In this document: piece by piece, positions 24,328 through 33,033 of the stretch
How positions within the stretch are numbered: the stretch's first letter is position 1
Layout: each line of letters opens with the position of its first letter
NCBI GenBank assembly: GCA_020027875.1
Contig: JAHRHA010000002.1
Location: 62,001 to 126,000, forward strand
Length of the DNA stretch: 64,000 bases
Origin: Micromonosporaceae bacterium
GTDB taxonomy: Bacteria > Actinomycetota > Actinomycetes > Mycobacteriales > Micromonosporaceae
Reading direction: 5' to 3'
Translations under genes and position numbers: made by a program
The notes under the pieces: model-generated
Seen by the model: the letters and a program-made list of their open reading frames with translations, nothing else
Databases searched by the model: none
Told to the model about the DNA's origin: nothing

Positions 24328-25728
24328 CTATTCGAACTCGTGCCGCATGAGTTGGCGGGCCGCCTCGGTGAGTGACCCGGACAGCGACGGATAGATGCTG
24401 ATCGTGTGGGCCAGCTGGTCAACGGTCAGGTGGTTCTCCACCGCGAGAGCGATCGGCAGGATCAGCTCGCTCGCCTTGGGCGCCACGACCACACCGCCGA
24501 TGACGAGCCCCGACGCGGGCCGGCAGAACAGTTTTACGAAGCCGGCCTGCATGTTGGCCATCTTCGCTCGGGCGTTGCCGGTGAGCGGCAGCGTTATCGA
24601 GCGACCGGGCACCCGGCCCGTGTCCACGTCGTCCTGTGACACACCAACCGTCGCGAGCTCCGGGTCGGTGAAGACGTTTGCTGACACGGTCTTCAGGCGC
24701 AGAGGCGTGACCGCCTCGCCGAGCGCGTGCCACATCGCGATGCGTCCCTGCATGGCGGCGACGCTCGCCAGCGCCAGCAATCCCGTGCAGTCGCCGGCGC
24801 CGTAGATGCCGGGCACGTTGGTGCGGGACACCCGATCGACCGTTACATATCCTCCCGGCCCCACATCGATGCCGTACTCCGCCAGGTTGAGCCCCGCGGT
24901 GTTGGGCACCGACCCGACCGCCATGAGCACGTGCGAGGCGTCAACCCGCTGGCCGTCGGCGAGCTCCACGACGGCGCCGTCTTCGGTCCGGCGCACCGCG
25001 GTGGCCCGGGCGTTGGAGAGCACCGTCATACCCCGCGAGCGGAACATGTTTTCGATCACGGCAGCCGCGTCGGGATCCTCGTGTGGCATGACCCGGTCCC
25101 GACTGGACACGAGCGTCACATCGACGCCCGCCGCCAGGTAGGCGCTGGCGAACTCGGCACCCGTCACGCCGGAGCCGACGATGACGAGGCGCTCCGGCAG
25201 CTCGGGTAGGTCGTAGACCTCACGCCAGGTCAGAATCCGCACGCCGTCCGGCCTAGCGTCGGGCAGGATCCGGGGATGGGCGCCGGTTGCGATCAGAACC
25301 GTGCTGGCGTCGAGCGCGTACGGCGCGCCGTCGACCGGCTCGACCTCGACCCGGTGGGTGTGGCCAAGCATGTCGGCGCCGAGCGTGGCCCGGCCGTGCA
25401 CTAGTTCGACACCGGCCTTGGCGAGCTTCGCCGCGATGTCGGCGGACTGCGCCAGGGCCAGCCGCTTGACCCGCGCGTGCACCGCCGGCGCGTCCAGGGC
25501 CACCGCGTCGGGGGCGGTCACGCGCACGCCGAGGCTCTCGCCGTGGTGGAATGTCGTGACCACATCCGACGACGCGATGAAGGTCTTGGACGGTACGCAG
25601 TCCGACAGCACACACGCACCGCCGGCGCCCTCCGCCTCTACCACGGTGACGTCGGCGTCGAGCTGCGCGGCGACGAGCGCAGCCTCATAACCGGCCGGCC
25701 CCCCTCCAATGATCACAATGCGGCTCAT
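24328..25728 (-). CDS. lpdA: NAD(P)H-quinone dehydrogenase, LpdA type
   Basis: This 466-aa flavoprotein of the pyridine nucleotide-disulfide oxidoreductase family has FAD motif GGGPAG (8-13), a NAD(P) motif near GSGVTGAEFA, and GAGDCTG near the FAD ribityl. ATG 25728 is preceded by GGAGG six nt upstream; an ATG at 25809 would add 27 unrelated residues. The Cys pair C39-x4-C44 (CVLSDC) of disulfide reductases is present, but the C-terminal HPT catalytic histidine is replaced by Tyr (IYPSLSG). This mixed state resembles actinobacterial LpdA (quinone reductase), not dihydrolipoamide dehydrogenase. It is divergent from the cyclotransferase gene. Confidence 0.87.
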   Translation of the reverse strand: MSRIVIIGGGPAGYEAALVAAQLDADVTVVEAEGAGGACVLSDCVPSKTFIASSDVVTTFHHGESLGVRVTAPDAVALDAPAVHARVKRLALAQSADIAAKLAKAGVELVHGRATLGADMLGHTHRVEVEPVDGAPYALDASTVLIATGAHPRILPDARPDGVRILTWREVYDLPELPERLVIVGSGVTGAEFASAYLAAGVDVTLVSSRDRVMPHEDPDAAAVIENMFRSRGMTVLSNARATAVRRTEDGAVVELADGQRVDASHVLMAVGSVPNTAGLNLAEYGIDVGPGGYVTVDRVSRTNVPGIYGAGDCTGLLALASVAAMQGRIAMWHALGEAVTPLRLKTVSANVFTDPELATVGVSQDDVDTGRVPGRSITLPLTGNARAKMANMQAGFVKLFCRPASGLVIGGVVVAPKASELILPIALAVENHLTVDQLAHTISIYPSLSGSLTEAARQLMRHEFE

Positions 25729-25813
25729 GTGGGCCTCCGACGACGAGCGGAACATCAAGTGATTACGGTCTGTTGCATTCTCCCTCACGGCCTGAGGGAC
25801 TATCGTCATCGCC

Positions 25814-26275
25814 GTGCGCCTTTACGCCGCATACGGCTCGAACCTCGACCCCGGACGAATGCGGGCATACTGCCCGCATTCGCCCCTTGTTGGCACCGGG
25901 TGGATCGAGGGATGGCGACTTACCTTCGGTGGTGAAGATCTTCTCGGGTACGAGGGTGCGGTCTGCACGATCGTCGAATCCGAGACGGAGGGTGACCGTG
26001 TCTTCGTGGCGCTCTACGACGTGCACCAGCAGGACGAACAGATACTCGACGAGGTCGAGGGTGTCGTGGCGGGTACCTACCGGAAGCTGCATCTGAGGGT
26101 GGTCACCCTGGACGGCGAGGTGACCTCGTGGGTCTACGTCTTCGCCGGCTACGAGGGTGGGCTGCCCACCGCGTGGTACCTGTCCGAGATCGCCGGCGCG
26201 GCACTCAAGGCCGGCGCGCCCGACGACTACGTCGAAAACCTCATGGCGCGACCCACCCGCACTGCCACCCCCTAG
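25814..26275 (+). CDS. Gamma-glutamylcyclotransferase-like protein
   Basis: This 153-aa beta-barrel protein has the GGCT-family substrate loop YAAYGSNLDPGRM at residues 4-16 and a candidate catalytic glutamate in DEVEGVVAGTYRK (about residue 80), as in enzymes that release 5-oxoproline from gamma-glutamyl amines. GTG 25814 starts the gene 85 bp from the divergent lpdA. The natural substrate in organisms without glutathione is not known. Confidence 0.87.
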   Translation: MRLYAAYGSNLDPGRMRAYCPHSPLVGTGWIEGWRLTFGGEDLLGYEGAVCTIVESETEGDRVFVALYDVHQQDEQILDEVEGVVAGTYRKLHLRVVTLDGEVTSWVYVFAGYEGGLPTAWYLSEIAGAALKAGAPDDYVENLMARPTRTATP

Positions 26276-26281
26276 GACGCG

Positions 26282-27250
26282 TCAGCCAGCGGCCCCGACG
26301 GTCCGCTCAAAGACGTCGGCCTCGTACGCGGCGCGCATGCCCACGTTCTGATAGACCCGGTAGGCGCCGGTGGGGTTGGTCATGTCCACACCGAGCCCGG
26401 CCGAGGTGCGCCCCTTTGCCGCGTACGTGGCGAAGGCCGTCTGGAGCAGTAGCCGGCCGAGTCCGCAGCCGCGGAATTCCTTCGCGACCGCCAGATTCTT
26501 GATCCATCCTTCGTTCTGCTCACCCGACTGGTCCGCCGACTGGAGGATCGCGGCGGGCACCCCGTCAACCTCGGCGACGAACCATTCGTCCCACGTGATG
26601 CTGGGCAGGACCGCGAGCCGCTGGCGGTAGTTGTCGTAACCGGCCGACTCGTAGTCGGGCGTATCCCGGAAGGCCGCATCGAGGATGCCGTAGAACACCC
26701 GCATCTCAGCGTCGTCATCGTGGCGCACCGGGCGGATGGTTACGCTCTCCGGTGCCTCGGGCAGGCGCTCCGCACCGGTCAAGTCGCGCTGCATTCGCGC
26801 GTACCGCTTGACGAAGGAGAACCCGGCATCGCGGAGCACCGTGACGTAGTGGGCCTCCGAGGCGATCGCGCCGCCGCGGGCCGTCATCTGCGGCCGGCCG
26901 AACTCACGCGCGCGCTCAGCCACCCGGCGGACCACCAGGTCGAGCAGGTGGGCCTGCGCCGGCGTGCCCAGCCCCGGCAGAACGTAGACGTCCAGGTTGT
27001 CACGGTGGCCCCCGCTCGGGTTGTCGATGTACGCCCAGCCCACCATCTGTCCCGAGGAGTCGACAGCGAGCCACGAGTCCTTCCGCGGGTCGTGGTTGGG
27101 GCCGGTGAGGATCTCCACGACCTCCTCCGTCGTGAAGTCGGGCTCGCCGACCGCCGCGATGTCGCTGGCATGAACCAGGGCAAGGATGTCGGGCACATCA
27201 TCAAGGGTGGGGCGCCTGGTGGTCCAACCGTCCGGAAGCACTGCGGTCAT
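26282..27250 (-). CDS. Tandem GNAT-domain acetyltransferase
   Basis: This 322-aa protein has two GNAT domains. The first (about 1-150) has WLAVDSSGQMVGWAYID but a degenerate acetyl-CoA loop; the second (about 165-320) has IKNLAVAKEFRGCGLGRLLL with the R-G-x-G-x-G pyrophosphate loop and is probably the active one. Mycothiol synthase has the same two-domain plan, but I do not see enough to call it MshD. ATG 27250 was chosen because it gives the normal domain start. It is convergent with the cyclotransferase, separated by 6 bp. Confidence 0.85.
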   Translation of the reverse strand: MTAVLPDGWTTRRPTLDDVPDILALVHASDIAAVGEPDFTTEEVVEILTGPNHDPRKDSWLAVDSSGQMVGWAYIDNPSGGHRDNLDVYVLPGLGTPAQAHLLDLVVRRVAERAREFGRPQMTARGGAIASEAHYVTVLRDAGFSFVKRYARMQRDLTGAERLPEAPESVTIRPVRHDDDAEMRVFYGILDAAFRDTPDYESAGYDNYRQRLAVLPSITWDEWFVAEVDGVPAAILQSADQSGEQNEGWIKNLAVAKEFRGCGLGRLLLQTAFATYAAKGRTSAGLGVDMTNPTGAYRVYQNVGMRAAYEADVFERTVGAAG

Positions 27251-27336
27251 GTCGGGCCATCCTGCCCGTTCCTGGCACAGTGGGCGACCGATTTGCATGA
27301 AGACGCGTCACGCCGGGCCGCTCTCGCCCGCGGCTG

Positions 27337-28074
27337 CTAGACCCGGGTGAGCGCGGCGGCGGCGGTCAGCAGCCGGACCAGGTCCACCCGCTCGGGCGCG
27401 GTCAGGGCAGCGTATGCCTGGCCGGCGACCCGGTCGGCCAGTGCCTCGGCGAAGGTATACCGGCGGATGAGGGGCGTCCGGGCCGGAAACGGAGGTTGCC
27501 AGCCGAAGGCGATCGCCTCCTCCTCACCCTCCGGGCCAGCGATGATCGCCTCGACCGGCGAAAGGCGACATGCGCGTACGGCAACCAGCAGCGCACCCGC
27601 GCGGTGCTCCCGCATCAGGTGTGCCAGCAGCGCGGCGCGGGCACCCGGGCCACCATCCGGCATGGGCATGGCCCGGCTGGCGGCGAAGAGCGGCATAGCC
27701 ACCGCCTCCGCCGCGGCCACGACGCGCTCGGCGAGCGTCACCAGTGCACCCACGTCCGTCAGGTCGGCGAGATGCTCGTCCCCCCATCGGGCACACTCGG
27801 CCAGTCGGGACGCGGCCACCTCTCCCGGGCCGACCTTGCGGGCGGCCTCCCACCCCGCGCGTACGGCATCGGGAGAGATCACACCTATGGCCGCGGCCAC
27901 CGTGTCCGGCCGCACGTCGTCACCGAGTACCCCACCCCGCCCGGCCACATAGAACGCCCACCCCGGCAACTCGAGCAGGCGGGCCCGCCGCAGCGTCCTC
28001 GGGCACGTGCTCCAGGCATTGTCGAGCTCGCGCACGGGCCGCTTCGCGGCGGCGGCGGCGAACTCGGGGGTCAC
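27337..28074 (-). CDS. SCO6745-like hypothetical protein
   Basis: This 245-aa Ala-rich helical protein resembles the actinobacterial SCO6745 family (DELDNAWSTCPRTLRRA..., GWAFYVAGRGGVLG, VISPDAVRAGWEAARKV). GTG 28074 is preferred over an upstream ATG at 28158, which would overlap the divergent exonuclease start. A tail segment EEEAIAFGWQPPFPARTPLIRRY follows the helical body. The family has no established function. Confidence 0.7.
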   Translation of the reverse strand: MTPEFAAAAAKRPVRELDNAWSTCPRTLRRARLLELPGWAFYVAGRGGVLGDDVRPDTVAAAIGVISPDAVRAGWEAARKVGPGEVAASRLAECARWGDEHLADLTDVGALVTLAERVVAAAEAVAMPLFAASRAMPMPDGGPGARAALLAHLMREHRAGALLVAVRACRLSPVEAIIAGPEGEEEAIAFGWQPPFPARTPLIRRYTFAEALADRVAGQAYAALTAPERVDLVRLLTAAAALTRV

Positions 28075-28151
28075 AGCGATGATTGTGCCCGGCCGAGGTT
28101 CCGGATGAAATACGGCAGCCTCGATGGGTACAGAGCGGGCATGCTGGGCAC

Positions 28152-28748
28152 ATGCCACCTACCCGCCCTGCGGATGTGTACTTCTCCGTCGATGTCGAGG
28201 CCGACGGTCCCATTCCCGGCCCGTACTCCATGATCTCCATCGGCGTCGCGGTCGCAGGCTTCAGCAACGGAGGGTTCACGCCGGCGGATCCCACCGCGAC
28301 CACCTACTATCGGGAACTTCGCCCCATCAGCGACGACTTCATCCCAGAGGCTCTGGCCGTGTCCGGGCTGGATCGTGAGGTCCTCCTGCGCGACGGCGCC
28401 CATCCGGCCACCGCGATGGCGGAGCTGTCCGAGTGGGTGCGCGCGACCGCGGGTACCGGCCGGCCGGTCGTGGTCGCCTATCCGGCCTGTTACGACTGGC
28501 TGTTCCTGTACTGGTACCTGATCCGCTTCACCGGAGCGAGCGTCTTCGGGCACTCAGGGTGCCTCGACCTCAAGACGCTCTATGCCACGAAGGCCGGCGT
28601 CCGGTTGAGCCAGGCGGTCAAACGAGCCATGCCCCGCCACCTTCAGTCCAAGCCCCGGCATACCCACCATGCGCTGGACGACGCCGTCGAGCAGGCGGAA
28701 CTCTTCGCCAACCTGATGGCCTGGAACGGGAAGACTACGGCAGGCTGA
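28152..28748 (+). CDS. 3'-5' exonuclease, DEDDh type
   Basis: This 198-aa protein has the three exonuclease motifs: VDVEADG with D and E near residue 11, an Asp in CYDWLFLYWYL near residue 117, and HHALDDAVEQAEL near residue 180 that supplies H and D. It would remove nucleotides from the 3' end of DNA or RNA. ATG 28152 was chosen because it directly precedes the catalytic region; an upstream ATG at 28083 adds 23 residues. Its last 14 bp overlap the convergent MBL-fold gene. Confidence 0.85.
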   Translation: MPPTRPADVYFSVDVEADGPIPGPYSMISIGVAVAGFSNGGFTPADPTATTYYRELRPISDDFIPEALAVSGLDREVLLRDGAHPATAMAELSEWVRATAGTGRPVVVAYPACYDWLFLYWYLIRFTGASVFGHSGCLDLKTLYATKAGVRLSQAVKRAMPRHLQSKPRHTHHALDDAVEQAELFANLMAWNGKTTAG

Positions 28749-29370
28749 CCTGCGCACCCGACGCCAGGCGCGCATAGTCGCAGCGCGAGAGCTTCGCCAT
28801 ATTGGCGTCGGTGACGGCGAAGCCCGCCTCGCTGAGCAGCCAGTCGTGCAGAGCGAACGCGCGCCGCGGCGCTACCGCCCGGACGAACTCGACCGCCTCG
28901 GAGATCTTCAGCCACGGACCGGAGATGGGTACGAAGAGAGTGTCCACAGTGGCACCTTCGGGCACATCGAATGAATCGCCCGGGTGGTAGAGCGAATCGC
29001 CGACCAGGAACCCCAGGTTGGGTACGCGAGGAACGTCGGGATGGATCTCCGCGTGCCAGCCGCCGTACGCCTTCACCTGCAACCCGGCCGCCTCGAACTC
29101 GTCCCCCGAGGCGACAGTGGTCACCGCACCGGCGAGAGCCTCCAGCTTCGCCGCGACCGCCGGGTGTGTGAAGACCCGAACGGCCGGTCGCTTGCCCAAC
29201 TCATCGGCCAGGGCGTCGACATTGAGGTGGTCGACGTGTTCATGGGTGATGAGCACGGCGTCGACCCCGTCGAGCGCTACGCGCTCGGTGAAGGAACCCG
29301 GGTCGATGACCAGCACGGCGGCATCGGACTCGACCCGGACACACGCATGGGTGTACTTGATCAATCGCAT
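28735..29370 (-). CDS. MBL-fold metallo-hydrolase
   Basis: This 211-aa metallo-beta-lactamase-fold protein has the metal-binding HxHxDH motif (ITHEHVDHLNVDAL, about residues 43-57), GHSTHPA-like and LYHPGDSFD further on, and an HDW near residue 180. It resembles UPF0173-type hydrolases. ATG 29370 has GGAGGAGG upstream. Zinc-dependent hydrolysis is expected; substrate unknown. The 3' end overlaps the exonuclease gene convergently. Confidence 0.87.
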   Translation of the reverse strand: MRLIKYTHACVRVESDAAVLVIDPGSFTERVALDGVDAVLITHEHVDHLNVDALADELGKRPAVRVFTHPAVAAKLEALAGAVTTVASGDEFEAAGLQVKAYGGWHAEIHPDVPRVPNLGFLVGDSLYHPGDSFDVPEGATVDTLFVPISGPWLKISEAVEFVRAVAPRRAFALHDWLLSEAGFAVTDANMAKLSRCDYARLASGAQVSLP

Positions 29371-29501
29371 TCCAGACCTCCTCCGATCTATACGAACCGT
29401 AGGCCGATTCGTGATCGAGTGTCGCCACTCTGACGGGAACGCGCCGGCGACCAGACGCATCCAATCGGCGCACATCTTCCCAACGACTTGCGGAGGCAAC
29501 C

Positions 29502-30500
29502 ATGCCAACACCCTCTCGCCGGTGGCGCAATGCCGCCGGACTCGTCGCCGCCGCAATGGTCGGCGCACTTTTACTCGCCGGCTGCTCGAGGACCAATTCG
29601 GGGCCGGGGTCCACCTCCGGTGGATTCGAGGCACAGGACGGCGTCCCAGGCTCTGGCGCCGAGGCTCCCGCCGGGGATGCTCTGCCTGCGCCGACCGCCC
29701 AAGCGGGGAAGGAGGGCGGCCCGCAGCAGGCGCCAACCCAGGTGGAGCCGCAGCGCTCGCTGATCTACACCGGCACGATGAGCGTGAAGGTGGACGACGT
29801 CGTCACGGCCGCCGATCGGGCCGTCGACATCGCCGAGGCCTCAGGCGGTGCGATCGGCGCGGATCGGCGCACGCTCGACGCGGACCGCTCCTCGGCTCAG
29901 CTCATCCTGCGGGTCCCCGCCGACAGGTTCGCCTCCACCCTCGACGAGCTGGCCAAACTCGGCACGGAGGAGTCACGCGCGATTCAGACCCAGGACGTGA
30001 CCGAGCAACTGATTGACCTCGACGCACGCCTCATCACCCAGCGCGCGAGCGTGGAGAGAGTGCGCGCCTTGCTGGCGCGGGCACAGAACATCGGCGAGGT
30101 CGTCACCATCGAGTCCGAACTGGCTCGCCGGGAGGCCGAACTGGCCTCATTGGAGCAGCGCAAGGAGAAGCTCGCCGGTCTCGTGGCGCTCTCCACGATC
30201 ACGCTGAACCTGCGCGGACCTGCCGCGCCGGCCCCTGAGGAGGAAACCAACACCGGATTCCTCGCCGGGCTGAAGAGCGGATGGGCCGCCTTCCTCGAGT
30301 CGATCAGGATCCTGCTCACCGTGGCCGGCTGGCTGCTGCCGTGGGTAGTCGCCGTAGGTGCGCCGATCTGGCTGGGGATCTGGCTACTGCGTCGGCGTCG
30401 CCCGGTGCCCGTACCGGTGACCGCGACCGCCGGACCCACCGGACCCACCGGGCCGGCTGCCGCCGACCTGCCGGCACCCCCGCCCCCCAACGAGCAGTAA
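29502..30500 (+). CDS. DUF4349 lipoprotein
   Basis: This 332-aa exported lipoprotein has a signal peptide ending in the lipobox LLAGC (Cys about residue 28), a Ser/Gly/Pro linker and a DUF4349 domain (about 85-235) with LIYTGTMSVKVDDV, IQTQDVTEQLIDLDARL and a coiled-coil helical pair (SVERVRALLARA...ELASLEQRKEKLAG). A transmembrane helix near residue 270-290 follows, and the C-terminus is proline-rich. Function unknown; the family is found at the cell envelope. RBS CGGAGG precedes ATG 29502. Confidence 0.88.
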   Translation: MPTPSRRWRNAAGLVAAAMVGALLLAGCSRTNSGPGSTSGGFEAQDGVPGSGAEAPAGDALPAPTAQAGKEGGPQQAPTQVEPQRSLIYTGTMSVKVDDVVTAADRAVDIAEASGGAIGADRRTLDADRSSAQLILRVPADRFASTLDELAKLGTEESRAIQTQDVTEQLIDLDARLITQRASVERVRALLARAQNIGEVVTIESELARREAELASLEQRKEKLAGLVALSTITLNLRGPAAPAPEEETNTGFLAGLKSGWAAFLESIRILLTVAGWLLPWVVAVGAPIWLGIWLLRRRRPVPVPVTATAGPTGPTGPAAADLPAPPPPNEQ

Positions 30501-30504
30501 CCCG

Positions 30505-30571
30505 CTCGTCGATCTAGGGCTTGGCGACGCTAGTTGATCTCCGATCACGTCGCTAGCCCTAGATCGACGAG
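30505..30571. terminator. Bidirectional stem-loop between convergent genes (B4)
   Basis: Inverted repeat of about 24 bp (CTCGTCGATCTAGGGCT... / ...AGCCCTAGATCGACGAG) with one inserted base and an 18-nt loop. It lies 4 bp after one stop and 10 bp before the other, filling the whole gap, so it probably terminates both genes. Confidence 0.75.
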
Positions 30572-30581
30572 GGAGGCAGGT

Positions 30582-32960
30582 CTACTCGCGAAGGAGGCCG
30601 ACCAGGTCGTCCATCGCCTGGCCGAACTGTGGCGTCAATTGATAGCCCCCGTGGGCCAGGATTGCCGGTGGTAGGCGGTGGCCGGGTAGTGGGTCAAACG
30701 ACACCGGGTCGGCGAGACGCCGGTCGCCGACACCAACGGCCCCGCCGATGGGGTCGGTGCGCCGCCACAGGTTGACCCACCGCTCCTGGCCCCTGGGGCC
30801 AGCCACCGCCGCGCCGATGTCGTAGATGACCTTCTCGCTGAAGTAGTTCGGGAAGGCCCGCATGTAGAGGCGGCACAGCGGTGAGCCGTACGTGAGCAGC
30901 GCCGTGCGGGGTCGGGCCGCTGGCGGAAGCTGGAGCACCGTCGCCGCGGCCAACAGCGAACCTTGGCTATGGCCGGAGAGCACCACGCCACCTTGCTCGG
31001 TGGCCAGCCAGCTGGCCCGGTGGACAAGCTCGGGCACGACCCGCTCGGCGTAGCACGGCGGGGCGAGCGGATGCGCCGCCCGCGGCCAGAAGGTGCCGAG
31101 GTCCCAAATGACCCCCACCGTCTTGCGAACGCGGGGGTTCCGGTAGGTCTGGATGCCGAGTAGGAGAAGACCGAGAACGGAGAGGTTGATCAGGTACGTG
31201 CCCGTGTTGGCCACGATGGACAGTATCTTGGCCGCCTGCGTACCCGGCTCGGCGAGCTGAACCGGCCCGATGTCAAGTAGGGCCGCCGCGGTCGCCGCCA
31301 ACCCACCAGACGCCAGCAGGAACCAGGCGACGCCGAAGGTGCGTGACACGTGGTCGGTGAGGCGAGCGCCGGCGATGGCCTCGTCGATCACCTCCGCCCG
31401 GTACCTGTCGCGGGCGCGACCCCCAGGGAAATCATCATCGGTGTCGGGCCGGGCGCGCCGCTTCAGAACTGGCTTGGTGAACGCCTTTACCCACAGCGCG
31501 GCGAGGAGCGCAACAAGCAGCATGACGACGAAACCGAAGGCGGCCCACTGGTAAGACACCGGCGGCTGCAGCGGCAGCTTCTCCGGCTGGCTGCCGAAAA
31601 TGGCCGGGCTCGGCACGACATTGCCGTCGAGGTAGTCGGCGACCCGATAGGAGACACCGGCAGACAGCGCCGCCGCCAAGCCGAGGCCCAGCGACGCGAC
31701 GATCGGGGTACCGAAGCCGCCGAGGAGCGCCCCCTTGCACTTATGCCGCTGGAAGAGCATGACCAGCATCATCAGACCCAGCAGTCCAGCCTGGACGGCG
31801 AAGAGCTTGGTGACGGTGCCGGCGTAGCCGGGCATCGGGCCGCCTGTCGACCACCCCGCCCGCGGCACCAGCGCGTAGGCCAGCGTCGAGGCGGTCAGAA
31901 TCAACGACAGCCAGCGCAGCCCCTTGGCCATGACGCTGGCGACGCGGGACTTCGACACCCGGTCGACCATCGCCGGCAGGAAGAGCAGGAGCAGGCTCGC
32001 CGCGAGGATACCGAGGGCGGCGTACCAGAGCCCCTCGCCAATGGTGACCACAGTGGAGGGAAGCATGTCGGCCAGATCCACTCCGGCGTATGCATCCGCG
32101 GCGAGATCGTGGTCCCGCAGCACGAAGAGCAGCACCGCGTCAACGATCGCGAACATTGCCGCGACGTGCAGGCTGCGCAGCCGGCCGACCTGGGCTCGAC
32201 CGTCCCAGAAGGTTGGCGTGGCCAGACCGTCGCCGTCGGGGTTGCGCTCGGGCAGCTGGTACGACTCGTACCGGGCCCAGGTGCGCTGGGCAAGGAACCA
32301 GAGCACCGAGACCACGACGATCGGCCCGAGCGCCGCGAGCGCCAGCCGCCGTCCGGTCGGCTCGAAGAAGCCGGTGAACAGCCACCTCAGCCACGGCCGG
32401 TTGTCGGTGCACGCGCTCTCAGGCGCCGCGCACTGCCAGGCCACGAGGTCCAGGGATATACCGATCACGAACAGCGTGAACGTGGCGGACATCGAGAGTG
32501 CGAAGATCCGGCACAGGCCGTGGACGATCCGCCGGCCGAAGCCTGTCACAGGCGGGCGCAGCCACATCGCCACGTTGGCGAGGGTGAATGGCAGCAGCAG
32601 AAGCCAGAGTGCGCGGGCGGCCGCACCGGCCGTGAGATTGCCCCAGCGGTAGGCCTCGAGGCGTGCGCCGCCGGGACCCAATGTGCCTCCGTACTCCGTA
32701 CGCGGGCGGAAGAAACCGGCGTCGCCGTCGCCGGCGACCCGGGAGATGAGCGGTCGATCGAGCATGTCCTCCGCAGGGGTGCCCGAGACGCCGTGGACTC
32801 TGAGTTCGGTCGGCGGCGTGGTGGCTGCGGCCGGCGCCGTCAATCGATCGGTCGCCGGTTCCACCCGCCACGGCGAGAGGCGCTCGGTCGGTGGCTCGGC
32901 GGGCATGCTGCGTTGAGGGAAGGCCTCAACGGGACCCTCGACGGGGCGCTCAATGGGCAT
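30582..32960 (-). CDS. Large membrane protein with C-terminal serine-hydrolase domain
   Basis: This 792-aa protein has a proline-rich N-terminus, then RVHGVSGTPAEDML, about ten hydrophobic helices (about 120-590) and a C-terminal cytoplasmic or exported domain with the lipase-type nucleophile SGHSQGS (about residue 685). I do not recognise the membrane part. A fused lipase-like domain suggests lipid or ester hydrolysis at the membrane. The stop is convergent with the DUF4349 gene. Being single-copy in the neighbourhood, its pathway cannot be guessed. Confidence 0.75.
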   Translation of the reverse strand: MPIERPVEGPVEAFPQRSMPAEPPTERLSPWRVEPATDRLTAPAAATTPPTELRVHGVSGTPAEDMLDRPLISRVAGDGDAGFFRPRTEYGGTLGPGGARLEAYRWGNLTAGAAARALWLLLLPFTLANVAMWLRPPVTGFGRRIVHGLCRIFALSMSATFTLFVIGISLDLVAWQCAAPESACTDNRPWLRWLFTGFFEPTGRRLALAALGPIVVVSVLWFLAQRTWARYESYQLPERNPDGDGLATPTFWDGRAQVGRLRSLHVAAMFAIVDAVLLFVLRDHDLAADAYAGVDLADMLPSTVVTIGEGLWYAALGILAASLLLLFLPAMVDRVSKSRVASVMAKGLRWLSLILTASTLAYALVPRAGWSTGGPMPGYAGTVTKLFAVQAGLLGLMMLVMLFQRHKCKGALLGGFGTPIVASLGLGLAAALSAGVSYRVADYLDGNVVPSPAIFGSQPEKLPLQPPVSYQWAAFGFVVMLLVALLAALWVKAFTKPVLKRRARPDTDDDFPGGRARDRYRAEVIDEAIAGARLTDHVSRTFGVAWFLLASGGLAATAAALLDIGPVQLAEPGTQAAKILSIVANTGTYLINLSVLGLLLLGIQTYRNPRVRKTVGVIWDLGTFWPRAAHPLAPPCYAERVVPELVHRASWLATEQGGVVLSGHSQGSLLAAATVLQLPPAARPRTALLTYGSPLCRLYMRAFPNYFSEKVIYDIGAAVAGPRGQERWVNLWRRTDPIGGAVGVGDRRLADPVSFDPLPGHRLPPAILAHGGYQLTPQFGQAMDDLVGLLRE

Positions 32961-33033
32961 GGCGCCACCCTAGCCAAGATGATCTTCCATGACTAGAGCA
33001 TGGTCGGCGTTTTGACCCACCCCGGTGGAGGTG

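Noticed and set aside
31350-32996. Plus-strand frame of 548 codons opposite the large membrane protein
   Set aside because: Arg/Gly/His/Gln-rich shadow; the minus-strand frame has transmembrane helices and a hydrolase motif.
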